A stretch of 64,000 nucleotides of DNA from Candidatus Enterococcus testudinis (lineage in GTDB: Bacteria > Bacillota > Bacilli > Lactobacillales > Enterococcaceae): positions 471,264-535,263 of the forward strand of contig NZ_NGKU01000001.1 in NCBI RefSeq assembly GCF_002140915.1, in the 5' to 3' direction. The notes beneath the pieces were generated by a model. That model saw only the letters and a list, made by a program, of their open reading frames with translations. It was not told the DNA's origin and did no database searches. Positions 51,650-59,764 of this stretch are shown here, in pieces. Positions within the stretch are counted from its first letter, which is position 1, and every line of letters begins with the position of its first letter. A program made the position numbers and the translations under genes.

Positions 51650-51718
51650 TTGACAGGTATTCGTTTCTGTTTTACTATGTATGTATAGTTTACAATATAA
51701 AATTATATGTGTAAACTA
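51650..51718 (+). promoter_or_regulatory. early rightward promoter and operator of the element
   Basis: TTGACA (51650-51655), 17 bases, TACTAT (51673-51678): a near-consensus promoter. TAGTTTACA (51686-51694) and TGTAAACTA (51710-51718) are perfect inverted arms 15 bases apart just downstream, a likely repressor operator. Confidence 0.7.
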
Positions 51719-51745
51719 AATGTTCAAAAGAAGGAGTAAATGTTA

Positions 51746-52018
51746 ATGAAGCTAGAAGTAGATTTAAGCCCGACTATCGAGCAACAACTAACGGAAGTTG
51801 CTAGTCGTGTATGGGCGGAAACAATGCAGCGTGAAGTTGAGAAACGGAATTATGGTGAGTGGATGGACTTGGAGACGACTTGTGATTATTTACAAGTATC
51901 ACGATCCAACTTATCTAAATTTATTAAAGAATTGGATTTTCCAGTTTCTACCATTAATCAGACGAAGCGTTGCAATCGAAAAAGAGTAGATGAATGGATG
52001 GCACAATTTGAAATTTAA
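51746..52018 (+). CDS. excisionase-like winged-helix protein
   Basis: 90 residues. Residues about 35-85 (DLETTCDYLQVSRSNLSKFI, then FPVSTINQTKRCNRKRVDEW) look like a MerR-type DNA-binding domain of the excisionase family. The ATG at 51746 is nine bases after AAGGAG; an ATG two codons earlier is too close. First gene of the rightward operon. It could be Xis or an early regulator. Confidence 0.7.
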   Translation: MKLEVDLSPTIEQQLTEVASRVWAETMQREVEKRNYGEWMDLETTCDYLQVSRSNLSKFIKELDFPVSTINQTKRCNRKRVDEWMAQFEI

Positions 52019-52024
52019 TTAGTT

Positions 52025-52035
52025 GCTGGGGGCAA
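52025..52035. repeat. GCTGGGGGCAA motif, copy 2
   Basis: Same 11-mer as at 50737, seven bases after the excisionase-like gene stop. Confidence 0.4.
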
Positions 52036-52092
52036 AAAGAAGGTAGGTTAGTCAAATGGTAGTCGCAATAGGATTTTTAAAGGAGGATAGAA

Positions 52093-52338
52093 ATGCTGAA
52101 ATTAGTTTGGATACCTAAGAAGTACAAGAATTTTTCTGTACGTGAAATTGTAGAAGAAGCAGAAAGTATTTTGAAAGAGTGTAAAGAAGCTGAAAAAGAG
52201 AATGCACGACTTTACGCTGATCTAATTGTTCTTCAAAATCAAATAGCTAATTTAACCGAAGAACAAGCAAGAAAAAATTTAGCGGTCATGATCCCATGGC
52301 TAGAAAGTCAGTTTCCAAGTTTAAAAGAAGTGGAGTAA
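52093..52338 (+). CDS. small coiled-coil protein of the element
   Basis: 81 residues, not recognised. Residues about 15-65 are strongly helical and charged (EIVEEAESILKECKEAEKEN), likely a coiled coil. AAAGGAGGATAG precedes the ATG. Function unknown. Confidence 0.75.
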   Translation: MLKLVWIPKKYKNFSVREIVEEAESILKECKEAEKENARLYADLIVLQNQIANLTEEQARKNLAVMIPWLESQFPSLKEVE

Positions 52339-52348
52339 AAAACTATGG

Positions 52349-52480
52349 ATGGAGAAAAGGAAAAAAGCCTTTGCTGTAAAGAACTTTGGCGAGTTCAGCA
52401 AATGGCTACACGATAGGATATTCCCTATTATTTCTTTTCTCTATTATATCAATAATTGGATTGGAGATAAAGAAAAATGA
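52349..52480 (+). CDS. 43-aa small protein
   Basis: Reads MEKRKKAFAVKNFGEFSKWL and a hydrophobic segment FPIISFLYYINNWIG, ending KEK. Its TGA overlaps the next ATG (ATGA), which supports real translation. GGAG is 13 bases upstream, rather far. An overlapping ORF from 52386 in another frame is not preferred. Confidence 0.5.
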   Translation: MEKRKKAFAVKNFGEFSKWLHDRIFPIISFLYYINNWIGDKEK

Positions 52481-52632
52481 ACAGAAAATTAAAATTAATC
52501 ATTGCGCTATGTGTCACTGTGTCAGCACTTCCTTCGATGGTGAAGGCACTCATTGCGCTACCGATCGTTGCAGCACTTGTAATCGAATTTGATGAATACG
52601 ATTATAAAAACAAATTTGGAGGCATGGAATAA
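52477..52632 (+). CDS. 51-aa small membrane protein
   Basis: Begins MNRKLKLIIALCVTVSALPS and has a second hydrophobic run (ALIALPIVAALVIEF) with an acidic tail, so one or two membrane segments. GGAGATAAAG precedes the ATG. Coupled by overlaps to the genes on both sides. Function unknown. Confidence 0.6.
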   Translation: MNRKLKLIIALCVTVSALPSMVKALIALPIVAALVIEFDEYDYKNKFGGME

Positions 52633-52988
52633 TGGATAATTTAAAATCGGATGTACTTAAAACATTAGATTCTTTTAGTTTGGAAGATATTCAGCAAGCT
52701 ATTGAAGAAGTGAACACGCAAAAAGGACGTGTGTGGTTTGGAAAAAGTTGCGATAACCTTCAGCAAGTTTTATATATTTTAGCAGAAAACGCCGAAAAAA
52801 AATTACTTGATAAAGAAGTCCATGATTTAAAACAAGCGCTAATTGATAAATATAAAAAAAATATGGACCATGCTTGCGCTAGTGCTAAGCTTTACAATAT
52901 TTGGGTCTTTTACCACAACAAAGGCAAAGGGCAAGTTTTTGTAAGGGATGCGTTGTTAAAAGAACTATATGGGGAAGTGACGCAATGA
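52632..52988 (+). CDS. hypothetical protein before primase
   Basis: 118 residues, helical, mixed charge, not recognised (FSLEDIQQAIEEVNTQKGRV near the N-terminus). GGAGG nine bases upstream. Overlaps the preceding stop and the primase start, so it belongs to the replication operon. Confidence 0.75.
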   Translation: MDNLKSDVLKTLDSFSLEDIQQAIEEVNTQKGRVWFGKSCDNLQQVLYILAENAEKKLLDKEVHDLKQALIDKYKKNMDHACASAKLYNIWVFYHNKGKGQVFVRDALLKELYGEVTQ

Positions 52989-53890
52989 TTTATATAGGAA
53001 AAGTCCGACCATCCATCATGGAACCACCAATTGATAAAAGCATTATTCAATTCTTTTCAGAATATACACCGATTAAAGTTAATGTTTCTGATAATCCTGA
53101 AGAACAGAAGAAATTAAAAACGATTGTAATTGATGGGTTCATAGCTGGTGAAATGAAGGCCTTGATACGAAAAAATGAAAATTTAATCAATCGAGATTGC
53201 CTAATTTTAGATTTAGATGATGTGACCGTATCTGAAATTGATTTGATAGCTGCCATCAAACAAAAACTAGCCAAGTTTGCTTATGTTCTTTATCCAAGTG
53301 TTAGTCATGGGTTAAAAGGCGTACGCTATCGGTTAGTAATTCCACTGGATAAACCAGTGAATGAACAAGAGTACAAGCTACTGATTTACTTTTTTTCAAA
53401 TAAAATACTGGATGGCATTATCCACAATGCGGATCAATCAAACCTCACTTGGTCGCAAATACAGTTACTACCAGTGTTGACACAATATTCTAAGCAAGAA
53501 CAAATTATTGTCCATGGCGGAGAAAAATTATTTCCTATATCTGATGGCTTAGATGCCGCAAAACGTTGGCTGAAAGACTACAAGCAAGACACAGGAGGCG
53601 TAACTTCAAGAAAATTGTACAAAAACACAAGCCAATTCAAAAAAGGCGGGTCAAGATATAGGAATACAACTACTGAACTTTTCGAAAGCATTGTGTGCGG
53701 ATGTGAAGAGGGAAATCGCAATAATCGCATTGCACAAATCACAGGGGGGTTGTTGGCAAGAGCAGTAGATGTAAAGGCAGTATTCGAATTAGTTAAAGTC
53801 GCCAATCAATATTTTACAGAACCACTATCCGAAAAAGAAGTGGAGGAAACATTCTATTCGATAGCGAAAAAGGAGTTGGGAGCCAATTGA
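52985..53890 (+). CDS. primase-polymerase-like protein with PriCT domain
   Basis: 301 residues starting at the ATG that overlaps the previous stop (ATGA), with GGGGAAG upstream. The N-terminal half looks like an archaeo-eukaryotic-type small primase: acidic motif CLILDLDDV (Asp76, 78, 79), then YPSVSHGLKGVRYRLVIPLD, in place of the sxH and following strand motifs. The C-terminal part (about 235-300: NRIAQITGGLLARAVDV, LSEKEVEETFYSIAKKEL) resembles PriCT_1. Should prime replication of the element together with the helicase that overlaps it by four bases. Confidence 0.75.
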   Translation: MIYIGKVRPSIMEPPIDKSIIQFFSEYTPIKVNVSDNPEEQKKLKTIVIDGFIAGEMKALIRKNENLINRDCLILDLDDVTVSEIDLIAAIKQKLAKFAYVLYPSVSHGLKGVRYRLVIPLDKPVNEQEYKLLIYFFSNKILDGIIHNADQSNLTWSQIQLLPVLTQYSKQEQIIVHGGEKLFPISDGLDAAKRWLKDYKQDTGGVTSRKLYKNTSQFKKGGSRYRNTTTELFESIVCGCEEGNRNNRIAQITGGLLARAVDVKAVFELVKVANQYFTEPLSEKEVEETFYSIAKKELGAN

Positions 53891-55290
53891 GTGAAATTAT
53901 TGAGTTACAAGAATTACAAAAAAAGAAGATTGGCGAAGAAAAGAAACTGCCTTATTGGATTTACACAGATGAAAAAGGAAACACTAAAGTAAATGCTTCT
54001 AAGTTAGGTTATGAAATTATGAACGAGATACCAATGATCCGAACAAATGGTTTGCTCTACGGTGCGAGGTTTGATAAAAAAACAGGATCATGGCGAATTG
54101 ATAGTTTAAGCGACTTTTTAGACGGTTATATCACTGACAAATTGGAATCTTTCAATAAGTGGAGCCAGCAAAAACTAGGCGAAACAAAAAAGTTTATCAT
54201 GATTAAGATTTTTGACCCGACTATGAAAGAAAATCCCTTTAACAATAGCAAGCCGTATCTGGCCAATTTTAAAAATGGAACTTACAACATTAAAACTGCC
54301 GAATTGAAACCGCACGATACTAAAGACTATATTCTTCAAAGTCATGATTATGTTGTAGATCCGAAATCAAATTTGAAGCCAGAGAAGGCAATCGAATGGC
54401 TGCGAGATTTGACTGGTGATGAAAAAAGCGCACAGCATTTAATGGAAATCATAGGATACTGTTTCTATCGAAGTTATGCACCTTTTCAAACCATAACGAT
54501 TTTGCAAGGGAGCGGCGAGAATGGTAAATCCACTTTCTTAGATTTTCTAACAAAAGTCATCGGAAAGGACAATACCAGCAATATGACGCTTCAAGAATTA
54601 GGGAACAAACAGAATCGTTTTGCTGGTGCCAACCTATTTCAGAAAGAAGCCAATCTATTTGCGGATGTTGATTCCGAGTTTCTCAAGTCAACAGGATTAC
54701 TCAAAGCCCTAACTGGTGGGGATCGTTTATCTGCTGAGTTTAAAGGAAAAGATCACTTTATGTTTGTGAATTTTGCGAAGTTGATATTTTCAGCCAATGA
54801 GTTGCCAGCGTTTAATGACTTCACACACGGCTTTGAGAGGCGCTTATATGTAGTTCCTTTTGATTGCGTGATAGACGAAAGCTTTAAAACTAAGCACGAC
54901 TTGAAGGCCATTGAGAAAGAGATTCCACTATTCGCCACCTATTGCATAAGTATGTTTAAAGAAGCGCTAGACCGCAAAGAACTGACTGTATCAGACAAGA
55001 TGAATCAAGCGAAAGATAAATGGTTGAAAGAATCGAATCATATCATGAGGTTCATTGAAGAAGTGTGCGAGGTTGACATGGAATCAAGTGAGGGAGATTC
55101 TTCTAAAATGATATACGAAGAATATAGAAATTTTTGTTTCAGGGAAAACCTCAAAGAACTATCTCAACCGAAGTTTACTAAGCAACTTGAAAAAATAGGG
55201 ATTTATAAAAAGAACCCAAGAGTAGAAAATCAGCGAATGAAACGTTACATTCATTTGTTTTTGAAGCAATATATTTCGATCGAAGACTGA
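53887..55290 (+). CDS. SF3 replication helicase (D5/P4-like)
   Basis: 467 residues. TTG start overlapping the primase stop, with AAGGAG upstream. D5 N-terminal-like region (about 95-190: ANFKNGTYNIKTAELKPHDT), then an SF3 ATPase with Walker A GSGENGKST (208-216), Walker B LFADVDSEF and motif C IFSANELPAFNDFTHGFERR with the arginine finger. C-terminal winged helix (FTKQLEKIGIYKKNPRV). Similar proteins start replication of P4 and of phage-inducible islands by binding iterons; an iteron cluster lies directly downstream. Confidence 0.9.
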   Translation: MSEIIELQELQKKKIGEEKKLPYWIYTDEKGNTKVNASKLGYEIMNEIPMIRTNGLLYGARFDKKTGSWRIDSLSDFLDGYITDKLESFNKWSQQKLGETKKFIMIKIFDPTMKENPFNNSKPYLANFKNGTYNIKTAELKPHDTKDYILQSHDYVVDPKSNLKPEKAIEWLRDLTGDEKSAQHLMEIIGYCFYRSYAPFQTITILQGSGENGKSTFLDFLTKVIGKDNTSNMTLQELGNKQNRFAGANLFQKEANLFADVDSEFLKSTGLLKALTGGDRLSAEFKGKDHFMFVNFAKLIFSANELPAFNDFTHGFERRLYVVPFDCVIDESFKTKHDLKAIEKEIPLFATYCISMFKEALDRKELTVSDKMNQAKDKWLKESNHIMRFIEEVCEVDMESSEGDSSKMIYEEYRNFCFRENLKELSQPKFTKQLEKIGIYKKNPRVENQRMKRYIHLFLKQYISIED

Positions 55291-55318
55291 GTGTGTGTCT
55301 GGAAGAAGTGAAAAATAC

Positions 55319-55539
55319 CGAACCATCCGAACCTGTTTTGGAAAACGTTGGTATAGCAGTGTTCTGAAGTCGAACCAACCAAAAAAAAAATCGAACCAAC
55401 CCGAACCAGAATTTTCGAACAAATGAATAGGTACTTAATGGTTCGGTATGGTTCGGTTTAGGTACTTAGTGGTTCGATAATAAACAGCAGTGGAAATGTT
55501 GATAAATCAGGGTTTTGTACTAACGGTTCGGACGGTTCG
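55319..55539. other. iteron cluster, candidate replication origin
   Basis: Ten exact copies of a hexamer: five as CGAACC (starts 55319, 55328, 55371, 55392, 55402) then five as GGTTCG (starts 55440, 55450, 55471, 55525, 55534). Within pairs the spacing is 9-10 bases, about a helix turn. The two groups face each other across an AT-rich centre. An 18-bp repeat TAGGTACTTARTGGTTCG occurs at 55428 and 55459 with one mismatch. No gene fits 55291-55580. Position just 3' of the helicase matches island origins. Confidence 0.75.
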
Positions 55540-55580
55540 GCTATATTTATCTAAGGAATACACACGCAAAGAAGATAGGA

Positions 55581-55850
55581 GTGAAAACACTGAAAACCAA
55601 TAAAAATGAAAGAAAATACCCAATTTTAATCGCTTATGATACAGGATCACAATATGCAGTTTGGTGTCCGTATTGTTCGAAATGGCATTTTCACGGAAAG
55701 AAAGATGGAATGAGGGTGGCGCATTGCACTAACCCACACTCACCGTTTAAAAAAACTGGTTATATTATCAAGCTGGCCACAAGAAATGATTTGGATTTCA
55801 AAAGTCATAATCTCTATCCAAATGACTATCCAATGTTTGAGGAAAAATAA
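55581..55850 (+). CDS. small zinc-finger-like protein
   Basis: 89 residues counted from a GTG that lies within AGGAGTG; translation may begin at a later CTG at 55590. WCPYCSKWHFHG with a later AHC offers a CxxC...H...C zinc site. Small proteins of this sort are frequent in Gram-positive phages. Function unknown. Confidence 0.6.
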   Translation: MKTLKTNKNERKYPILIAYDTGSQYAVWCPYCSKWHFHGKKDGMRVAHCTNPHSPFKKTGYIIKLATRNDLDFKSHNLYPNDYPMFEEK

Positions 55851-55870
55851 AAAATGAGCGGAGGCATGTA

Positions 55871-56200
55871 ATGGAAGAACTTACGATTATTGAACAATCG
55901 GTACTTGAATTAATTCCGAGAGGGTTTGAAAGGAAAATTAAAGTGCCTGATATATGCTCTATTATTGATCTGGACGAACGAGACGTAAAAGCAGTTATTC
56001 AAATGCTGCGAGCAAAAGGAGTGCCTATTGTTTCTGTCAGAGGATATGAAGGCGGCATGTTCATTGCTACTAATGAAGCTGAACGGACTATTGGCCTTAA
56101 AGCGTTTAGAAACCAATTTAAGAGTATGGAACAAACAATCACGAATATCGAACAAGCAGATCTAAAAAACTGGCAAGAAACAATAAAAATTGCTAACTAA
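55871..56200 (+). CDS. winged-helix-like regulator
   Basis: 109 residues. Residues about 5-70 read as a winged helix (KVPDICSIIDLDERDVKAVI, LRAKGVPIVSV, GYEGGMFIATN), like small phage replication or control proteins. AGCGGAGGC precedes the ATG. Role unknown. Confidence 0.65.
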   Translation: MEELTIIEQSVLELIPRGFERKIKVPDICSIIDLDERDVKAVIQMLRAKGVPIVSVRGYEGGMFIATNEAERTIGLKAFRNQFKSMEQTITNIEQADLKNWQETIKIAN

Positions 56201-56212
56201 GGAGATGGAACG

Positions 56213-56353
56213 ATGAACACAGACAAAGTATACGTTAACAAACCAACGAAAACGGTAGAACTTACACTACCAGAATATGGCGAAGTTATCCTGATCGTAA
56301 AAGATGGTCAAGTAGTCAGATATGAGACGAAAACAACAAATAAATTAGAATGA
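56213..56353 (+). CDS. 46-aa small phage protein
   Basis: Short beta-rich protein with EVILIVKDGQVVRYE, reminiscent of the DUF2292/DUF3954 small proteins of Gram-positive prophages. GGAGATGG precedes the ATG. 12 bases after the preceding stop. Family call is tentative. Confidence 0.55.
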   Translation: MNTDKVYVNKPTKTVELTLPEYGEVILIVKDGQVVRYETKTTNKLE

Positions 56354-56413
56354 AAAAGTGTGTTAAAAGCTGATATATCAACGTTTTATAAAGATTTTAT
56401 CGCTCAAATATGG

Positions 56414-56527
56414 TATAATAAAGACAACTAAATAATAATGTCTGATTAGGAAGAACCAACGGATATGAGACGAAAAAAGCCAGTAATATGGCAGACGTCT
56501 CGTGTCCGTTTTTTATTATTAGTTGTC
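56414..56527 (+). ncRNA. candidate structured small RNA with promoter and terminator
   Basis: TGGTATAAT (extended -10, TATAAT at 56414-56419) would start RNA near 56426. GACAACTAAATAATAA (56423-56438) pairs with TTATTATTAGTTGTC (56513-56527) with one bulge; inside, AACGGATATGAGACG (56458-56472) pairs with CGTCTCGTGTCCGTT (56496-56510) by Watson-Crick and G-U pairs, followed by a T run; GCCA/TGGC closes the tip. The inner stem is a good terminator, so the RNA would be about 90 nt. No gene fits 56354-56643. It could instead be an attenuated leader of the next genes. Confidence 0.5.
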
Positions 56528-56643
56528 CTTTGAAAACTTTATACTGCGGTTGCTGAAAAAGCCGTCCTAGATGATGACAATCCCAAGCTAGACCAACGAT
56601 CAAAACCGCAACATAATAGAATACTGTTTTTTAGGAGGGAAGC

Positions 56644-57102
56644 ATGGATAGTGAATACAATTTAAACCGCTATTTGAACATAGAGGCTTATATCAGAAAG
56701 CTGGAACAAGAAAAACGATTAATCAGGCAAGAACTTTATTGTCAAAGCCTATGCACAGGAATTGCCTATGATGAAATTGCTATCCATGCAAAAGCTCCCA
56801 AGATTGATTATTTAGTAGCAGATAACGTAGAAGCGTGTATGCTCATTGACAAGCGGATAGAGCGGTGGAAATTTAGGCACAAGCATTTTATGCACTTCTT
56901 AGATGAATTGCCTGTAACTGAACGTGAGAGCCTTTTAAAAGGGGTTGAAAGCCTATCTTTGAAACAGAAAGCACTCGATGAAATATACGAGATAGAAACA
57001 GCTATGGCGTTCAGATATGAATGGGAAGTTCCGCAAGAAAAGGTTGAATTAACAGACGATTTGTTTTCGAATATTGCACTAATGGCGGAGGTGTTTGGAT
57101 AG
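56644..57102 (+). CDS. hypothetical helical protein, possibly ArpU/DUF1492-like regulator
   Basis: 152 residues with AGGAGGG upstream. Mostly helical; residues about 70-105 (DKRIERWKFRHKHFMHFLDE, LPVTERESLLKG) resemble the middle of phage late-gene regulators of the ArpU/DUF1492 group, but no clear C-terminal sigma-like helix-turn-helix is seen. Overlaps the next start. Likely a regulator of the downstream late-type genes; low certainty. Confidence 0.55.
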   Translation: MDSEYNLNRYLNIEAYIRKLEQEKRLIRQELYCQSLCTGIAYDEIAIHAKAPKIDYLVADNVEACMLIDKRIERWKFRHKHFMHFLDELPVTERESLLKGVESLSLKQKALDEIYEIETAMAFRYEWEVPQEKVELTDDLFSNIALMAEVFG

Positions 57103-57701
57103 TGGTTTATGATTATGACATTCGCCCAAAATGGATACTCACTCAATGGAAGGCCTTTGTGGTAAATAGAAATCATTTAAAAGAAGGGAATACAGCAGGA
57201 TATGCTCGTTTGCTATTTACTGCTTTAAAAGAGCTGCCAAAAGAAGATGTTTTAATTCTTTCTGAGAAGTATTACGAAACTGAACAAGGTGCCAACTTTA
57301 GTTATATGCATAACGGTTATCGAACTTATATACCTATAACAGATAAGGTATTGGCTGACCGAAGAGGAATATCTGTTCTTGAATATCGAAAAATCAGGAG
57401 CAAGTCAGAGGCGAAATTACAGGCTATTCTCAATCGGTTGAGAAAAGAGTTTATTGAAATTGATGCTGACGAACTTGAGGAATACATTCTAGGCGTTGGG
57501 ACTATTTATTTGAAGGATTATCAAATTATCGAGGGAAAGCGTGCGGATCCAGATTCTTATATCTTCACGCAAGATAGGTCCAAAGCGAAAAGATTCAAAC
57601 AGGACTCTACACAGGGTCGCCAGCTAAAGATGTACCTTCGATTAAAGAAAATGGAACCTCGAGACGAGTATATAAAATTTATTGATATATGGTTTGACTG
57701 A
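57102..57701 (+). CDS. hypothetical protein of the element
   Basis: 199 residues, not recognised. GTG start overlapping the previous TAG, with GGAGG eight bases upstream. Contains DRRGISVLEYRKIRSKSEAK near 90-110, which could be a DNA-binding helix pair, and a basic C-terminal half. It has the place of a late transcription activator in phage maps, but nothing more can be said. Confidence 0.6.
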   Translation: MVYDYDIRPKWILTQWKAFVVNRNHLKEGNTAGYARLLFTALKELPKEDVLILSEKYYETEQGANFSYMHNGYRTYIPITDKVLADRRGISVLEYRKIRSKSEAKLQAILNRLRKEFIEIDADELEEYILGVGTIYLKDYQIIEGKRADPDSYIFTQDRSKAKRFKQDSTQGRQLKMYLRLKKMEPRDEYIKFIDIWFD

Positions 57702-57723
57702 TTAAGCAGAAAGGAAAGTGTAA

Positions 57724-57996
57724 ATGACTATTGTAGAGATTATGAAGACACGCAAAATCAAACAGAAGCATTTGTGTGAAGTCACAGGGTTAAGTCCTGA
57801 ACAAGTGGAGAATGCTCTAAATGAGGATCGGGATGGACTGTTATCTGATAAGAAGAAGTTGGTTTTGCTTAAAGGCATTTGTACCGCTGAGTTTAAACGC
57901 AAAGCAATGCTCACCTTGGTAGCAAAGAATACAAACGGGTTAGATCCTGGTACTCGTAAGAAAGTAGAGGAGTTGGCAAATGAAAACAGAAGATGA
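57724..57996 (+). CDS. hypothetical helical protein 1 before terS
   Basis: 90 residues, helical, basic. The N-terminal half (MKTRKIKQKHLCEVTGLSPE) could be a helix-turn-helix. AAGGAAAG precedes the ATG. Overlaps the next gene by 17 bases. Not recognised. Confidence 0.65.
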   Translation: MTIVEIMKTRKIKQKHLCEVTGLSPEQVENALNEDRDGLLSDKKKLVLLKGICTAEFKRKAMLTLVAKNTNGLDPGTRKKVEELANENRR

Positions 57997-58264
57997 TTTC
58001 TTTAGCTATAGAGAATGGGAGAAATACCTTGAAGAACAACAAATGAAGCAAGAGCTGGAAGAAAACCCAGATGAAATTAAAAAGCTATCGTTATTCGAAT
58101 TAAATAAGTTGATCGAGGAAGACAGTACAAATGAAATTGCCATCGAGCGCCGCAGAGAGTTGTTGGCTCAATATAAGAAAGAACGAGTAACACAAATCAA
58201 AGAACCTAAGAAAACAGTTGTAAGTAAACTCAAAGAAAAAATCAAAGGAGCGAATCAAGCATGA
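57980..58264 (+). CDS. hypothetical charged protein 2 before terS
   Basis: 94 residues, very rich in Glu and Lys, probably extended helix; residues about 10-30 EWEKYLEEQQMKQELEEN. AGAGGAG upstream of the ATG inside the previous gene. Four-base overlap with the next. Not recognised; a scaffold- or adaptor-like helper is possible. Confidence 0.65.
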   Translation: MKTEDDFFSYREWEKYLEEQQMKQELEENPDEIKKLSLFELNKLIEEDSTNEIAIERRRELLAQYKKERVTQIKEPKKTVVSKLKEKIKGANQA

Positions 58265-58890
58265 CAGTAGAGTACACAGTAACCACACCAGAGGTAAAAG
58301 AATTAAAAGAGATCGATATCAATATCAATGAGTTGGAGAAAGAGTTAGATAGTCTGGTTGAAAAGAGAGAGAAGAATGCTTCAGCAAAAGGTAAGTATAG
58401 TCTAGAAACATTCAAGGCTAACAAAGAAGCGAATAAGGATATTGAAGATCTTGAGAAGGTTATTGCCGAGGCGTATCAAGAGCGTGCAGAGATTGCCGAT
58501 AGTATCTATCTGAATTATATCAATCAGTTGAGAAATGAAACAAACCGAAAAGAAGCAGCGCTGTTATCTGAAACAAAAGAACTATTTGACAATAAGGGAT
58601 TCGCTGAAGTAACTGTTTTATTGGGAACAGAAACCACTAGACTGCTTCAATTAAGTGGTCAGTTAATCAAATCGCATAACAGCTCAATGAAACAACTTAT
58701 AGATGTGTTGGGCATTAAGAACAAAAACATATTGGAGAGAGTTCAACGAGAATACTATAAAGGAGGATATGGTTACTCCTCAGCCTTGGGTTCTTATTTC
58801 CATAATGTTAAACGATTAGTGAGTAACTACTTAGATGAAATCATTAGACTGAATGGCATGCCAAATAATAAATTTGAAATTAAAAAATAA
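58261..58890 (+). CDS. hypothetical coiled-coil protein 3 before terS
   Basis: 209 residues. Long coiled coil over about 10-115 (ELKEIDININELEKELDSLV and EDLEKVIAEAYQERAEIADS), then a globular-helical tail with GGYGYSSALGSYF. AAAGGAG upstream. It ends at a terminator, so it closes a transcript before the packaging genes. Position and shape recall scaffold or capsid-size proteins of satellites, but there is no sequence proof. Confidence 0.65.
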   Translation: MTVEYTVTTPEVKELKEIDININELEKELDSLVEKREKNASAKGKYSLETFKANKEANKDIEDLEKVIAEAYQERAEIADSIYLNYINQLRNETNRKEAALLSETKELFDNKGFAEVTVLLGTETTRLLQLSGQLIKSHNSSMKQLIDVLGIKNKNILERVQREYYKGGYGYSSALGSYFHNVKRLVSNYLDEIIRLNGMPNNKFEIKK

Positions 58891-58901
58891 ATTAAATGAT
58901 T

Positions 58902-58939
58902 AACGGTGTGGGATTGATTTATCCCCCCCGTTATTTTTA
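58902..58939 (+). terminator. terminator before small terminase gene
   Basis: AACGG/CCGTT and GGGAT/ATCCC arms followed by ATTTTTAT. Confidence 0.7.
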
Positions 58940-59016
58940 TAAAAAATAAATTGGTTAGGAATCGGGGATGGAACTCCGAAAAACACACAGGACCATACAC
59001 GGGAGGGGGGCAAACA

Positions 59017-59376
59017 TTGAAAAAGAAAGAAGCAAGAATAGCGGCTGAGAAAGAAAGACTAACAACATTGATGGACGGAGTACCCAGTAGTAGCGCTGAA
59101 GTAGTCAAAGGTTTGATTGAGCGAGTTTCATTTATGAATGTTACTTTGTCAGAACTTGAAGAAGATATCAATAAAAATGGGTCTATTGAACTTTTCAAGA
59201 ATGGCAGCCAAGAATTTTACAAAGAATCGGCTTCAGTCAAGACATATAACACGATGATCAATAGATATACTGCCGCAGTTAAAGAATTGCTTAGATTGGT
59301 AATTGAAAACGACCGTGGAAGACAAGGCGATCCTGATATGGATGAATTTATGAACTTTCTATCAAAAAGAGAATGA
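59017..59376 (+). CDS. small terminase subunit, P27-like
   Basis: 119 residues from a TTG preceded by GGGAGGGGGG; the frame opens at 58951 but the earlier part has no ribosome site. The body (VKGLIERVSFMNVTLSELEE, then NGSQEFYKESASVKTYNTMI and RYTAAVKELL) matches the P27-type small terminases of Gram-positive siphophages. Small terminases pick the DNA to be packaged. No large terminase is present, so the protein would have to work with a helper phage's enzyme, as TerS of staphylococcal islands does. Assignment is from remembered pattern. Confidence 0.7.
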   Translation: MKKKEARIAAEKERLTTLMDGVPSSSAEVVKGLIERVSFMNVTLSELEEDINKNGSIELFKNGSQEFYKESASVKTYNTMINRYTAAVKELLRLVIENDRGRQGDPDMDEFMNFLSKRE

Positions 59377-59389
59377 TCGGGGGAAAAAA

Positions 59390-59764
59390 ATGGATAGATT
59401 AGAATATTTGCGGGATAAGGCGGATAACATTTGGTATCAACACACATTAAAAACAGACTTGGGAAACTCTTTTGATTCAATTTTAAATTATAAAGAGTTG
59501 CTTCGGAAATTAAAACCAATCGAACGAGAGATAAGATTGATTCAGAAAAACAAAATTTCTAATCGAAAGTATATTAATAGCTATTGTTCATTGCTTTCTA
59601 AAAGGATGGAAATTTGTAAATTTTTAATCAGTGAGCTTCAAATAAGTATAAAAGTTGATGCAGATAAATACGATAAACTAATACAGGAAATGAAAGTAAA
59701 GCAAAATGATTTTGTTCTGATTAGGAGACAGGAGATGAATTTGAACCATGGCAAAAAATACTAA
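59390..59764 (+). CDS. hypothetical protein between terS and tape measure gene
   Basis: 124 residues, helical and basic (KLKPIEREIRLIQKNKISNR near 40-60). GGGGGAAAAA upstream is a weak site. It overlaps the tape measure start by 17 bases. In phage genomes the gene before the tape measure usually encodes a tail assembly chaperone; this product does not obviously resemble one. Function unknown. Confidence 0.6.
   Translation: MDRLEYLRDKADNIWYQHTLKTDLGNSFDSILNYKELLRKLKPIEREIRLIQKNKISNRKYINSYCSLLSKRMEICKFLISELQISIKVDADKYDKLIQEMKVKQNDFVLIRRQEMNLNHGKKY

Noticed and set aside
52386..52592. 68-codon ORF in the element
   Set aside because: No ribosome site; two smaller ORFs in other frames are linked by ATGA overlaps to each other and to their neighbours.
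55319..55539. CRISPR array
   Set aside because: Repeats are hexamers in both orientations with irregular gaps and no cas genes; iterons explain them.
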